Assembly (NCBI GenBank): GCA_016719815.1
Contig: JADJYK010000001.1
Span: forward strand, 434,001-498,000
Origin: Chitinophagaceae bacterium
Lineage (GTDB): Bacteria > Bacteroidota > Bacteroidia > Chitinophagales > Chitinophagaceae
Direction of reading: 5' to 3'
Length of the DNA stretch: 64,000 nucleotides
Below are positions 1 to 8,259 of this stretch, in pieces. The translations under genes were made by a program, and so were the position numbers. Numbering within the stretch: the stretch's first letter is position 1; every line of letters begins with the position of its first letter. The notes below the pieces were generated by a model, which saw only the letters and a list, made by a program, of their open reading frames with translations, searched no databases and was not told where the DNA came from.

Positions 1-1
1 T

Positions 2-871
2 GCCCGTCCGTCAGGTGGGAAACCGGCAGTAAAGAAAACAGTAAAAAAAAGTACATCCAAACCAGTGACAAAGAAACCTGTAGTTAAGCCTGCCCGCGCA
101 GCAAGCGGGAAAGTTGTTCCTAAACCAGCGGCTAAAAAACCCGTTGCAAAAAAAGTAGCTAAGCCAGCAGCAAAACCTGCAGTAAAAAAGGCAGCAAAAC
201 CTGTTGCAAAGCCGGTAGTTAAGCCAGCCGCAAAAGCTCCTGTAAAACCTGTTGCAAAGCCGGCAACTAAAGCAGAACAACCTGCTTCTCTGCCAGTACC
301 AGTTGTAAAGAAACCCGGTGGTGTTGACCCCAAATCTTTGGTTTCAATAAAACCGAAAGCGGCTGCGATTACCAAAAAGGAACCACCTAGGCCTACAAAA
401 GTGATAATGCCAAAAATCAGCACAAGGAGTTCAGTTAAATATGAACCTGAGTTTACTAAATCTGTGTTAGATGCTTCGATTCAATATCAGCCTGCAACTC
501 CTACGCAGCGTTATTCAGATGTCGATCTGTCCGAGTTCAGGGAGATTATTATGAAAAAGCTCGATGCTGCAAAAAAGGAATTAAATTATCTGCAGGGGCT
601 CATCACCCGTAAAGATGAAGGTGGTGATATGGACGAGGCCCGTTACATGACCATGGAAGACGGCAGTGTAAGTATGGAAAGGGAGCAATTGAGCCAGATG
701 GCCAGCCGCCAGATTACTTTTATCGATCACCTGGAAAAAGCCCTGATGCGTATCGAAAACAAAACATACGGTATTTGCCGTGTTACAGGTAAACTGATTG
801 ATAAAGCGAGACTGAAAGCAGTGCCCCATGCCACATTGAGTATTGAGGCAAAGCAGTTGATGAATAAATAG
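2..871 (+). CDS. DksA/TraR-like protein with Lys/Ala/Pro-rich N-terminal tail (5' partial)
   Basis: The frame is open to the left edge, so the true start lies outside the window; GTG at 65 is only an internal candidate. The first ~85 visible residues are a basic, low-complexity run of Lys, Ala, Pro and Val in KPAAK/KPVAK-like repeats, resembling histone H1 tails. The C-terminal ~120 residues form the coiled-coil plus C4-type region of the TraR/DksA family, ending in a segment with YGICRVTGKL and VPHATLSIEA. Only one cysteine remains in the zinc-finger region, so metal binding by the usual four-Cys site is not supported. DksA relatives bind the RNA polymerase secondary channel; the basic tail suggests DNA or RNA contact instead or in addition (inference). 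A strong terminator follows 20 bp downstream. Family assignment is good; function is uncertain. Confidence 0.8.
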   Translation, partial: ARPSGGKPAVKKTVKKSTSKPVTKKPVVKPARAASGKVVPKPAAKKPVAKKVAKPAAKPAVKKAAKPVAKPVVKPAAKAPVKPVAKPATKAEQPASLPVPVVKKPGGVDPKSLVSIKPKAAAITKKEPPRPTKVIMPKISTRSSVKYEPEFTKSVLDASIQYQPATPTQRYSDVDLSEFREIIMKKLDAAKKELNYLQGLITRKDEGGDMDEARYMTMEDGSVSMEREQLSQMASRQITFIDHLEKALMRIENKTYGICRVTGKLIDKARLKAVPHATLSIEAKQLMNK

Positions 872-890
872 ATACTGGTTATAAAATAGA

Positions 891-917
891 AACCCCGGTT
901 TTAGCCGGGGTTTTTTA
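891..917 (+). terminator. Rho-independent terminator after the DksA-like gene
   Basis: An 8-bp perfect stem (AACCCCGG / CCGGGGTT) with a 6-nt loop is followed by a run of six T. It lies 20 bp after the stop codon and also separates this gene from the convergent gene on the minus strand. Confidence 0.85.
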
Positions 918-934
918 TTGATCATTTTTGTTAC

Positions 935-1685
935 TTATTTCTTACCTCTCAGGAATATCTGGAATCCTGCTCCCAGCAGAAAACGGTGGTTGGTGAACTT
1001 GGTGGTGGTTTCATTTTCCCCACGGGCATCAATACTGCCGTTATTGCCATCATCTCTCAACGTGGTACGCTTGAAAACGTTCTTATTATAGGAGAAATTA
1101 TAGCCTAGATAAAAATCAAGCCCCTGCATTTTCGCCCATCATTTTGGTGAAACCTCCTGTAAAAGTGGCATTGGCAAAAAATCCACCTGAGGAACTGCCA
1201 TCATAAGTTTGTTTATAGGCAGAGCCGCCAGAGCCGCCATAAAAAAAGCCTTCTTCCTTATAGCTGCTGATGCCGGCATTTACGCTTGCCTGGCCAAAAG
1301 GCAATAAGGATCCGCCTTTTGAAAAGTAATTCCTGGCAAATCCGCCAACGCCTATGTTAAAATTGCTGGCTTTATCACTTTGGTAAGTACTGCCGGTTTG
1401 CTCATAAGTTACTTTTTGACTGGTCGGGTTAATGTTCAGCGAAAAGCCAACTGCTGTATTTTCTGATACAAACCAGCCAAGCGAAGGACTGATATTGATA
1501 CTGTAATTGGTGTTTTTAGATTTATTGTCGCCAATATTGGCCACCGATATATCAGAACTCCCGGAATTAAACACAATTGCAGCAACCGAAGCGCCGGCCA
1601 TTTTATCGCCTTTCTTAAACTGGGCATTGGCAGTTATATTAGCAAGTATTAAAATGGGCAGAAGATAGTTTTTAAGCAAACGCAT
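935..1685 (-). pseudogene. Outer-membrane beta-barrel protein, frameshifted
   Basis: A signal peptide (MRLLKNYLLPILILANITANAQ) begins the protein, followed by alternating hydrophobic/Gly/Ser/Asn strands typical of a porin-like or OmpW-like barrel of about 250 residues. The frame breaks at the GGGG/CCCC run at 1121-1124: removing one base joins ...GENAG directly to LDFYLGYNF and continues to a terminal strand ending in FQIFLRGKK, as expected for a barrel. The break is a homopolymer indel, so this is probably an intact gene with a sequencing error. No specific transport function can be assigned. Confidence 0.7.
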
Positions 1686-1838
1686 ATATTATATAGTTTG
1701 GGGTTCAGGCAAATATAAGCCTTCGGGTAAAACAGCTATTTAAAAGGTTTTTTTTAATTCTTAAAAAAATATCTTGGTAGAAACCGAAATTCCCACTACT
1801 TTTAAAACTGAAACTAATTAACAGCCAAATCTAACTTT

Positions 1839-2540
1839 ATGAGAAAGTTTAATCTTCTTTCATTATTCGCTTTAGCAATTACTTTTTTAGCCGTTAGCTG
1901 TACAAAAGAAGGTCCTGAAGGTCCTGCTGGTGCAACTGGTGCGCAAGGCCCAACTGGTGCTGCTGGTACTAACGGTACAAATGGTGCAACTGGTGCTACT
2001 GGTCCTCAGGGTCCTGTAGGTCCTGTAGGCCCCGCTGGTCCTCAAGGCGCTGCTGGTACTGCTAATGTTATATATTCCGCATGGGTAAATGAAGGCCCTT
2101 GGGCAGATACGGTGATGAACTCACTGGGTAATTCTCCTGCTGGCAATGCAAAAAGAATGATTGTTGCAGCACCAAGCCTTTCACAGGCCGTATTAGATCA
2201 GGGTGTGGTTATTGGATATTACAGATGGTCACTTTCTGGAAACAATCCCGTAACACTTCCCTCAAATTTTGTAACCGGAACTACAATTGTAGAATTAGGA
2301 TACAGGGCCGCACTGAACAAGCTGGTTTATTTCTTCTGGATTCCTGCCAACTCTACTACTCCTGTTTCCTTTACAGGTTTAGGAAGTGCACAGTTTAGGT
2401 ATGTAATCATCCCAGGTGGTGTTGCCGGTGGCCGTACTGCCGAAAAAGCTGCCCAAATAAAAGGGCAGATTTATACTGAAAGTCAGTTAAGGGCTATGTC
2501 TTATGCACAATTGTGCAGTCTGTTAAATATTCAGCAATAA
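1839..2540 (+). CDS. Collagen-like Gly-X-Y repeat lipoprotein
   Basis: A 233-residue lipoprotein: the signal peptide ends in a lipobox (AVSC), so Cys21 should be acylated and the protein anchored in the outer membrane. Residues ~25-75 are uninterrupted Gly-X-Y triplets rich in Pro, Ala and Thr (GPEGPAGATGAQGPTGAAG and so on), the sequence signature of a collagen-like triple helix. The remaining ~155 residues form an unrecognised globular domain with aromatic and Gly-rich strands. Bacterial collagen-like proteins are usually surface stalks; trimerisation is inferred from the repeat. A terminator follows at 2570. Repeat DNA is low in complexity but in frame. Confidence 0.85.
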   Translation: MRKFNLLSLFALAITFLAVSCTKEGPEGPAGATGAQGPTGAAGTNGTNGATGATGPQGPVGPVGPAGPQGAAGTANVIYSAWVNEGPWADTVMNSLGNSPAGNAKRMIVAAPSLSQAVLDQGVVIGYYRWSLSGNNPVTLPSNFVTGTTIVELGYRAALNKLVYFFWIPANSTTPVSFTGLGSAQFRYVIIPGGVAGGRTAEKAAQIKGQIYTESQLRAMSYAQLCSLLNIQQ

Positions 2541-2569
2541 GATCTGATACTATATTATTATTTCCAATG

Positions 2570-2596
2570 CCGTCCCGTTACTGCGGGACGGTTTTT
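2570..2596 (+). terminator. Rho-independent terminator
   Basis: Perfect 8-bp stem CCGTCCCG/CGGGACGG with a 6-nt loop followed by TTTTT, 29 bp after the stop of the collagen-like lipoprotein gene. Confidence 0.85.
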
Positions 2597-2639
2597 ATTT
2601 AATACCTATTCATCTTACCTTGCACCCTAAAATTTCAAG

Positions 2640-3995
2640 ATGAGAAAACTGGTATTTATAACCGTATTTTCTTTAATTGTTATGGCTTTGCAGGCACAGC
2701 CAAGAGTCGTTTCCGGGCCCATGCTTGGCCCTGTTGAGCTGCGTGATGCTAAAATATGGCTGGAAGTTTCTACCGAAGTAAAATCTGTGACATTACAATT
2801 CAATAAAAAAGGAGAAAAGAAAAGAAAATTACTTCAATATAAGGGAATACTGGAAAACGAATTCAATCCGGTAGTATTTACTATCGGCGGGCTTGATTTT
2901 AATTCCACCTATCAATATAATATTCTTATTAACGGAAAACCGTCTGCTGTGGGCGGAGAGGTTACTACAAAAGACCTTTGGCAATGGCGCAAGCCTGTAC
3001 CGGATTTTAATTTTCTCACCGGTTCCTGTGCTTATTTCAACGAACCGGTATTCGACAGGCCGGGGAAAGCTTATGGTGGCGATTCGGCCATATTTGAAGC
3101 GATGGCCAAAGAAAAATCGGCTTTCATGCTTTGGCTGGGCGATGCATGGTACACCAGAGAAGTGGATTATTTCAGCGAATGGGGGCTGTGGTACAGGGCA
3201 AGCCGTGACAGGGCCATGCCTGTTATGCAGAATTTTCTAAAAGCTATGCCACAGTTGGGTATTTGGGATGACCATGATTTTGGCCCCAATAATTTTGGAG
3301 TAAACTATGTATTGAAAGAAGCCAGCCGAAAGGTATTTAACAGCTACTTCTGCAACCCTTCTGCGGGTGAAAACGGGCAAGGCATTTATACTATGATGAG
3401 TTGGGGTGATGCTGATATTTTTATGACCGACGGCCGCTGGTGGCGCAGTGCTGATGAGATGCAGGATTCTGTAAATGGTAAACCGAATACCGAAAAAGTA
3501 ATGCTGGGCGAACAGCAGATGAAATGGCTCAAAAATGCGCTTCTTTATAGCAATGCCACATTTAAAATTATTGCGGTGGGCAGCCAGGTGCTTAACCCCG
3601 TTTCTCCATATGAGGCTTGGTGGAAATTTGTGGCAGAATATAAGGAACTGAAGGACTTTTTACAGGACAACAAAATCAACGGAGTCGTTTTTCTTAGCGG
3701 AGACAGGCATCATAGTGAGATAATAAAAGTAAACCGTCCCGGTACATATCCTTTGTATGATATTACCGTTTCTCCGCTTACATCAGGAACTCATAAATTT
3801 GGCGGTACAGAAAAAGAAAATCCTTACCGTATTTTGGGGATAGATGAAAAGCAAAACTATGGCCGCTTTTCCTTTACAGGAAAAAGAAATGACCGAAAAC
3901 TCACTGTTGAATTTTTTGGCGTAAAAGGAGAAAAACTGGGAGAGTGGAATATAAATGAAAATGAGCTGAAAACTCCGAAAACCAATAACCAGTAA
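2640..3995 (+). CDS. PhoD-like alkaline phosphatase (metallophosphoesterase)
   Basis: A 451-residue secreted enzyme. The signal peptide (MRKLVFITVFSLIVMALQAQ) is followed by a fibronectin-like N-terminal domain (residues ~25-120) and a PhoD-type metallophosphatase domain. Visible motifs include TGSCAYFNEP, LGDAWYTREVD, GIWDDHDFGPNN and LSGDRHHSE, which supply the Asp, Asn and His metal ligands of the family. PhoD enzymes hydrolyse phosphomono- or diesters with Fe/Ca at the active site; the actual substrate cannot be read from sequence. The start is the ATG directly before the signal peptide. The gene is 20 bp from the next small membrane-protein gene, so they may be co-transcribed. Confidence 0.88.
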   Translation: MRKLVFITVFSLIVMALQAQPRVVSGPMLGPVELRDAKIWLEVSTEVKSVTLQFNKKGEKKRKLLQYKGILENEFNPVVFTIGGLDFNSTYQYNILINGKPSAVGGEVTTKDLWQWRKPVPDFNFLTGSCAYFNEPVFDRPGKAYGGDSAIFEAMAKEKSAFMLWLGDAWYTREVDYFSEWGLWYRASRDRAMPVMQNFLKAMPQLGIWDDHDFGPNNFGVNYVLKEASRKVFNSYFCNPSAGENGQGIYTMMSWGDADIFMTDGRWWRSADEMQDSVNGKPNTEKVMLGEQQMKWLKNALLYSNATFKIIAVGSQVLNPVSPYEAWWKFVAEYKELKDFLQDNKINGVVFLSGDRHHSEIIKVNRPGTYPLYDITVSPLTSGTHKFGGTEKENPYRILGIDEKQNYGRFSFTGKRNDRKLTVEFFGVKGEKLGEWNINENELKTPKTNNQ

Positions 3996-4015
3996 CCGCA
4001 ATATGCAACCCGATT

Positions 4016-4507
4016 ATGACCATACATTTTGGCTACGATAAAAAACAGGTAATTCAGGCGCTGCGGTATCATTTTATAAGCAGACCCGAAATAAGAATAA
4101 TGATTATCCTGGTGAATGTATTTGCCATTGCCTCATTATTTCTTTACGCATTTAAAAAGGTTACACCCAACGCCTTTCTGGTAGGCTCATTGTTGTGGGT
4201 GGTATTGCTCATCAGCTTTTGGTTTTTTCTTCCAGCCATGGTTTATAAAAGGGCAATAACTTTCCAGCACAAGTTCAGTATGACGTTTAGTGAAACAGGT
4301 TTTTCTCTTGATCATGAAAAAGGAGGCAAATCATGGCCCTGGACTATACTGAACAGCTATATGGAGAGTCCGCATTTTTTTCATTTGTATTTTGACAGCC
4401 GGTCCTTTTTATTGGTTCCTAAAAACGGGTGTGCGGATGCCGATGAAGTGCATAAACTCAGGCAATTTATTCAATCGCATGTAAGAAAAGGTACTCCGAG
4501 GGGCTAA
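4016..4507 (+). CDS. YcxB-like membrane protein
   Basis: A 163-residue protein with two adjacent hydrophobic helices (about residues 28-48 and 52-75) followed by a soluble C-terminal domain with the pattern FSETGF...W..I......P..FHLYF......LVPK, characteristic of the YcxB-like domain. It lies immediately downstream of the PhoD-like gene. The domain's function is unknown, and no catalytic residues are visible. Its stop codon overlaps the stop of the convergent acetyltransferase gene. Confidence 0.75.
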   Translation: MTIHFGYDKKQVIQALRYHFISRPEIRIMIILVNVFAIASLFLYAFKKVTPNAFLVGSLLWVVLLISFWFFLPAMVYKRAITFQHKFSMTFSETGFSLDHEKGGKSWPWTILNSYMESPHFFHLYFDSRSFLLVPKNGCADADEVHKLRQFIQSHVRKGTPRG

Positions 4508-4931
4508 AGCTGTTTTTTCATTACATAGTGAGGAATAGTTACTTCAGTAAATTCCTCCCCGGAAGTTCTATACCCGGCTTTTTCGTAAAAGCCAATCGCA
4601 TCTTGCGGGCATGCATGGAAAGTATTTTATAGCCTCTGTCACGGGCAATATTTTCGGCAAACAACATAATAGCCCGGCCGATACCCTTGCCCTGCAAATC
4701 TTTTAATACGGCCATCTGGCGCAATCTCACTTCTATAGGATTTTCCTCGACCAGCATGCAACAACCCAGAATTATTTCCTCTTCAAATGCACCAATAAGA
4801 ATATTATCTTTTTCTTCTTCCAGCTCCTCATTCGTAAAACTGAGTCCTAACGGTTTTCTCAATACGTCATCTCTTAGCTTAACCATTTTTAAGTATTCGG
4901 GGCTTCCGTGTTCAAGTATTTTCAGTGCCAT
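4504..4931 (-). pseudogene. GNAT-family N-acetyltransferase, frameshifted near the C terminus
   Basis: The reconstructed protein has about 142 residues. The acetyl-CoA-binding motif A is visible as LQGKGIGRAIM (Q/RxxGxG/A) preceded by the beta4 strand VRLRQMAVL. A one-base deletion near 4602 (AA instead of AAA on the minus strand) shifts the frame; adding the base restores KDAIGFYEKAGYRTSGEEF and an end at VMKKQL, the standard GNAT C terminus. The best match in form is the PhnO/ElaA-like group acting on small amines, but the substrate is not determinable. Probably an intact gene with a sequencing error. Confidence 0.75.
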
Positions 4932-5131
4932 AAAACCATTTTAAACATTACGCTGTATTACAGGCTGTGGTGGTAGCGACAAATTACAAAGAACTTTTTA
5001 TACAGCCAATGCTGATTTTGAAAAGTAAAATTGCTAAAACAGGTGAACGGCTCTCTAATAGCCTTCTTTTTCAGCATTTTGGAAAAAACGGGAAAAAAAT
5101 ATCTTTCCTATGCTTATTTATTCAAAAAGTA

Positions 5132-5139
5132 TATTTTTG
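5132..5139 (+). promoter_or_regulatory. Bacteroidota -7 promoter element of acpP
   Basis: TATTTTTG fits the TAnnTTTG consensus of the Bacteroidota housekeeping sigma factor and lies 26 bp before the acpP start codon. No convincing -33 TTTG was seen at the expected distance. Confidence 0.5.
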
Positions 5140-5164
5140 CACCCAATAACTAAACTTTACGAAC

Positions 5165-5401
5165 ATGTCAGACATTGCATCAAGAGTTAAAAAGATCATC
5201 GTTGACAAATTAGGCGTTGATGAATCAGAAGTTACAAATGAAGCTTCGTTTACCAATGACCTCGGTGCCGACTCACTGGATACCGTAGAACTGATCATGG
5301 AATTTGAAAAAGAATTCAACATCTCCATTCCGGACGAGCAGGCCGAAACTATCACTACAGTTGGTCAGGCTGTTACTTACCTGGAAGAGCATGCCAAATA
5401 A
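5165..5401 (+). CDS. acpP: Acyl carrier protein
   Basis: A 78-residue acidic four-helix protein with the phosphopantetheine attachment motif DLGADSLDTVEL; Ser37 carries the prosthetic group. It shuttles acyl chains between the enzymes of type II fatty acid synthesis in the cytoplasm. Length is normal for the family. It is followed by a terminator and then fabF, the conserved order acpP-fabF-rnc found in many bacteria. Its own promoter element is upstream, and the terminator between acpP and fabF suggests extra acpP transcript relative to fabF. Confidence 0.97.
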   Translation: MSDIASRVKKIIVDKLGVDESEVTNEASFTNDLGADSLDTVELIMEFEKEFNISIPDEQAETITTVGQAVTYLEEHAK

Positions 5402-5455
5402 TTAGATTTTATAAGGGCATTACAACATCCCGCACTATGCGGGAAAAAAACTATA

Positions 5456-5490
5456 CCGCTTTCCATAATAATTGGAAGGCGGTTTTTTTG
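5456..5490 (+). terminator. Terminator between acpP and fabF
   Basis: Stem CCGCTTTCC/GGAAGGCGG (one G-T wobble) followed by seven T. A smaller hairpin CCCGC/GCGGG lies just before it at 5430-5443. Confidence 0.75.
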
Positions 5491-5552
5491 TTTTCACTAT
5501 CTTAGCCGCTGAAAGTTTATAATTTGCTGATAGTAAACCTCAATATGCTTAT

Positions 5553-6806
5553 ATGGAATTAAAAAGGGTTGTTGTAACAGGCATCGGTGCCATTACACCG
5601 TTAGGAAATACGCTCAATGAATACTGGGAAAATCTTATAGCTGGCACTTCAGGTGCTGATATGATTACACAATTTGATGCATCTAAGTTCCGTACAAAAT
5701 TCGCCTGCGAAGTCAAGGGCTTTGATCCCACACAGTTTCTTGATAAAAAGGAAGCGAGAAAGATCGACCGTTTCACCCAATTTGCACTGGTTGTAAGCGA
5801 TCAGGCAATGGCAGATGCAGGTTTGAATAAAGAAAATATTAACCCCGACAGGGTGGGTGTTGTCTTTGCCAGTGGAATTGGTGGCCTTATAACCTTCCAG
5901 CATGAAGTAACCGATTATGCAAAAGGTGATGGTACACCCCGCTTCAACCCGTTCTTTATTCCTAAAATGATTCTCGATATTGCCGCCGGACAAATAAGTA
6001 TGCGTCACAACCTCCGCGGACCCAACTTTGCCGTGGTAAGTGCCTGCGCAAGCAGTACGAATGCCATTATGGAAGCATTCAACCTTATTCGTTTGGGGAA
6101 GGCCGATATTTTATTAACAGGCGGTAGTGAAGCTGTGATCAGCGAAGCAGGAGTAGGTGGTTTCAATGCGATGAAAGCAATGAGCGAAAGAAACGATGAT
6201 CCAAAAACAGCCAGCCGACCTTACGATAAAGACAGGGACGGATTTGTTATGGGCGAAGGTGCCGGTATGCTGGTGTTAGAAGAACTGGAACATGCAAAAG
6301 CCAGAGGAGCAAAAATTTACTGCGAAGTGGCAGGCTGTGGAGCTACCGCCGATGCACACCATGTCACAGCGCCTCATCCTGAAGGACTGGGAGCAAGAAA
6401 TGTGATGCTGTCTGCATTGAACGATGCTGGTATGAAACCCGAAGAAATTGACTATATCAATACGCATGGTACAGCCACTCCCATTGGTGACGGAGCTGAA
6501 GTAAAAGCCATAACACATGTATTTGGAGAGCATGCCTATAAATTAAATATAAGTGCCACTAAATCCATGACAGGCCACTGTCTTGGTGCTGCGGGAGTTA
6601 TTGAAGCAATTGCCAGTATTATGGCTGTGGTAAACGATACTGTGCCGCCTACCATAAATCATTTTACTGATGACCCCGAACTCGATCCAAAATTGAACTT
6701 CACATTCCACAAAGCTCAAAAAAGAACGGTGGGTGCTGCGTTGAGCAACACTTTTGGTTTTGGCGGTCATAATGCCTGTGTAATTGTGAGGAAATATAAT
6801 GGTTGA
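5553..6806 (+). CDS. fabF: Beta-ketoacyl-ACP synthase II
   Basis: A 417-residue thiolase-fold enzyme that elongates acyl-ACP with malonyl-ACP in fatty acid synthesis. The catalytic Cys165 is in VSACASSTNAI; the two catalytic histidines are in NTHGTATPIGD and SMTGHCLGAAG; the C-terminal GFGGHNA motif is present. Length and motifs match FabF (KAS II) rather than FabB. It sits between acpP and rnc, the classical context. The gene is intact. Confidence 0.97.
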   Translation: MELKRVVVTGIGAITPLGNTLNEYWENLIAGTSGADMITQFDASKFRTKFACEVKGFDPTQFLDKKEARKIDRFTQFALVVSDQAMADAGLNKENINPDRVGVVFASGIGGLITFQHEVTDYAKGDGTPRFNPFFIPKMILDIAAGQISMRHNLRGPNFAVVSACASSTNAIMEAFNLIRLGKADILLTGGSEAVISEAGVGGFNAMKAMSERNDDPKTASRPYDKDRDGFVMGEGAGMLVLEELEHAKARGAKIYCEVAGCGATADAHHVTAPHPEGLGARNVMLSALNDAGMKPEEIDYINTHGTATPIGDGAEVKAITHVFGEHAYKLNISATKSMTGHCLGAAGVIEAIASIMAVVNDTVPPTINHFTDDPELDPKLNFTFHKAQKRTVGAALSNTFGFGGHNACVIVRKYNG

Positions 6807-6910
6807 TTATCCGGGTTGTTAACAGGTTGTATAACGGGTTTTCGGCTTATCTAATAAACTTTTCAACTTTTTAATTTTTCACCTGTCAACTTTTATGTAG
6901 CTTAACGGCC

Positions 6911-7663
6911 GTGGACATTTTAAATCTTTTTTCTAAAAAGCAAACCGGTTCATCTTTCAAAAAAGAGCTGACAAATATTCTGGGATTTAAACCAGGTGCT
7001 ATCTCGCTGTATAAAACCGCACTTACCCATCGCTCCGTAAGGGAGAATATTGATGAAAATAATGAACGCCTCGAATACCTTGGCGATGCCATTCTGAGTG
7101 CCCTTGTAGCCGATTATCTGTACAAACGTTATCCATATAAAGAAGAAGGCTTTTTGACCGAAATGCGCAGCAAAATGGTGAACAGGCAGCAACTGAACGA
7201 TATTGCAGTGCGGATGGGATTAAAAAAGGTTACCTTCTTCAATAAGCTGGACGGATCATTGCGGGCGAGCCAGATTTTTGGGAATACACTGGAATCACTC
7301 GTGGGAGCTATTTACCTCGATAAAGGTTACAGGAAAACAAATCAATGGGTGCTGCAATACATCATCCTGCCGCACATGTTTATGGATGATTTGGAAAATC
7401 TTGAAATCAATCATAAAAACAAACTCTATGGATGGGCCAATAAAAATGGCAGAAGCCTGGAGTTTGAAACCATTAACGAACGGCTCGAAAACGGCCGTCG
7501 CTTATTTACCGTTGCCGCTGTAATTGATGGTCAGAATATAGCCCAGGGCCGGGCTTTTAATAAAAAAGATGCTTCGCAGATAGCCGCACAGGTTGCTGTT
7601 GAAAAACTCGGTATTGTAAATGCCGACAGCTATGGCGATTTGCCTCCTGAACTGCTCGGTTAA
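6911..7663 (+). CDS. rnc: Ribonuclease III
   Basis: A 250-residue endonuclease that cleaves double-stranded RNA in rRNA and mRNA maturation. The N-terminal RNase III domain has the signature NERLEYLGDAIL with the conserved acidic residues, and a second acidic patch in TLESLVGAIYLDKG. A double-stranded RNA-binding domain follows (residues ~170-240, with QIAAQVAVEKL at the end). The likely start is a GTG at 6911. Its stop codon overlaps the reconstructed end of the convergent epimerase gene. Confidence 0.95.
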   Translation: MDILNLFSKKQTGSSFKKELTNILGFKPGAISLYKTALTHRSVRENIDENNERLEYLGDAILSALVADYLYKRYPYKEEGFLTEMRSKMVNRQQLNDIAVRMGLKKVTFFNKLDGSLRASQIFGNTLESLVGAIYLDKGYRKTNQWVLQYIILPHMFMDDLENLEINHKNKLYGWANKNGRSLEFETINERLENGRRLFTVAAVIDGQNIAQGRAFNKKDASQIAAQVAVEKLGIVNADSYGDLPPELLG

Positions 7664-8071
7664 TCTGCTTTGGGCTTATCCATACACAACTCCACCAGCA
7701 CACCGTTGGTATGTTTGGGATGTAAAGAAACAAACAAGCTTATTGTCAGCACCCTGTTTGGGTTTTTCGTTCAGCAGCACAAAACCTTCGCCCTTCAGTC
7801 TCTCCATTTCTGCTTCGATATTTTCAACGGCAATAGCGATATGGTGCATGCCCTCGCCTTTCTTCTCCACAAATTTCGCAATCACACCTTCCGGGTCGGT
7901 GCTTTCAAGCAGTTCAATTTTGTTAGGGCCATTCTGGAAAAAAGCAGTACTTACTTTCTCACTTTCCACCGTTTCTGTTTTGTAACAGGGAGTATTCAGT
8001 ATCTTTTCAAAAATGGGAATAGATATTTCAAGGCTTTTTACGGCAATGCCAATATGTTCAATTTTTTGCAT
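7660..8071 (-). pseudogene. mce: Methylmalonyl-CoA epimerase, frameshifted near the C terminus
   Basis: A glyoxalase-fold (VOC) enzyme that interconverts the 2R and 2S forms of methylmalonyl-CoA in propionate/succinate metabolism. Metal-binding residues are visible in KIEHIGIAV (His), KIELLES (Glu) and GEGMHHIAIAV (His). The final ~25 residues are out of frame because of one extra base in the AAA run at 7724-7726; removing it restores CFLHPKHTNGVLVELCMDKP, the conserved family end with its last Glu ligand. Reconstructed length is about 136 residues, normal for the family. A small mutase subunit with a B12 domain is encoded at 34148. Probably intact in reality. Confidence 0.88.
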
Positions 8072-8259
8072 AATAATTTGATTGATGTCTTAACTGCGAA
8101 AATAGAATCTTTATGTCAGCCTGTAACTGCTTTTTATCAGTTGTGGCAGCCTTTTAAATCAGCCGGCAGCCTGTTAAATGATAGTACTATCATCAGCGTT
8201 TCTCTTTATTCCATTCATTAGCTTTGTACATTGCTTCTTGTATCCTCAACTTTCTGCTC

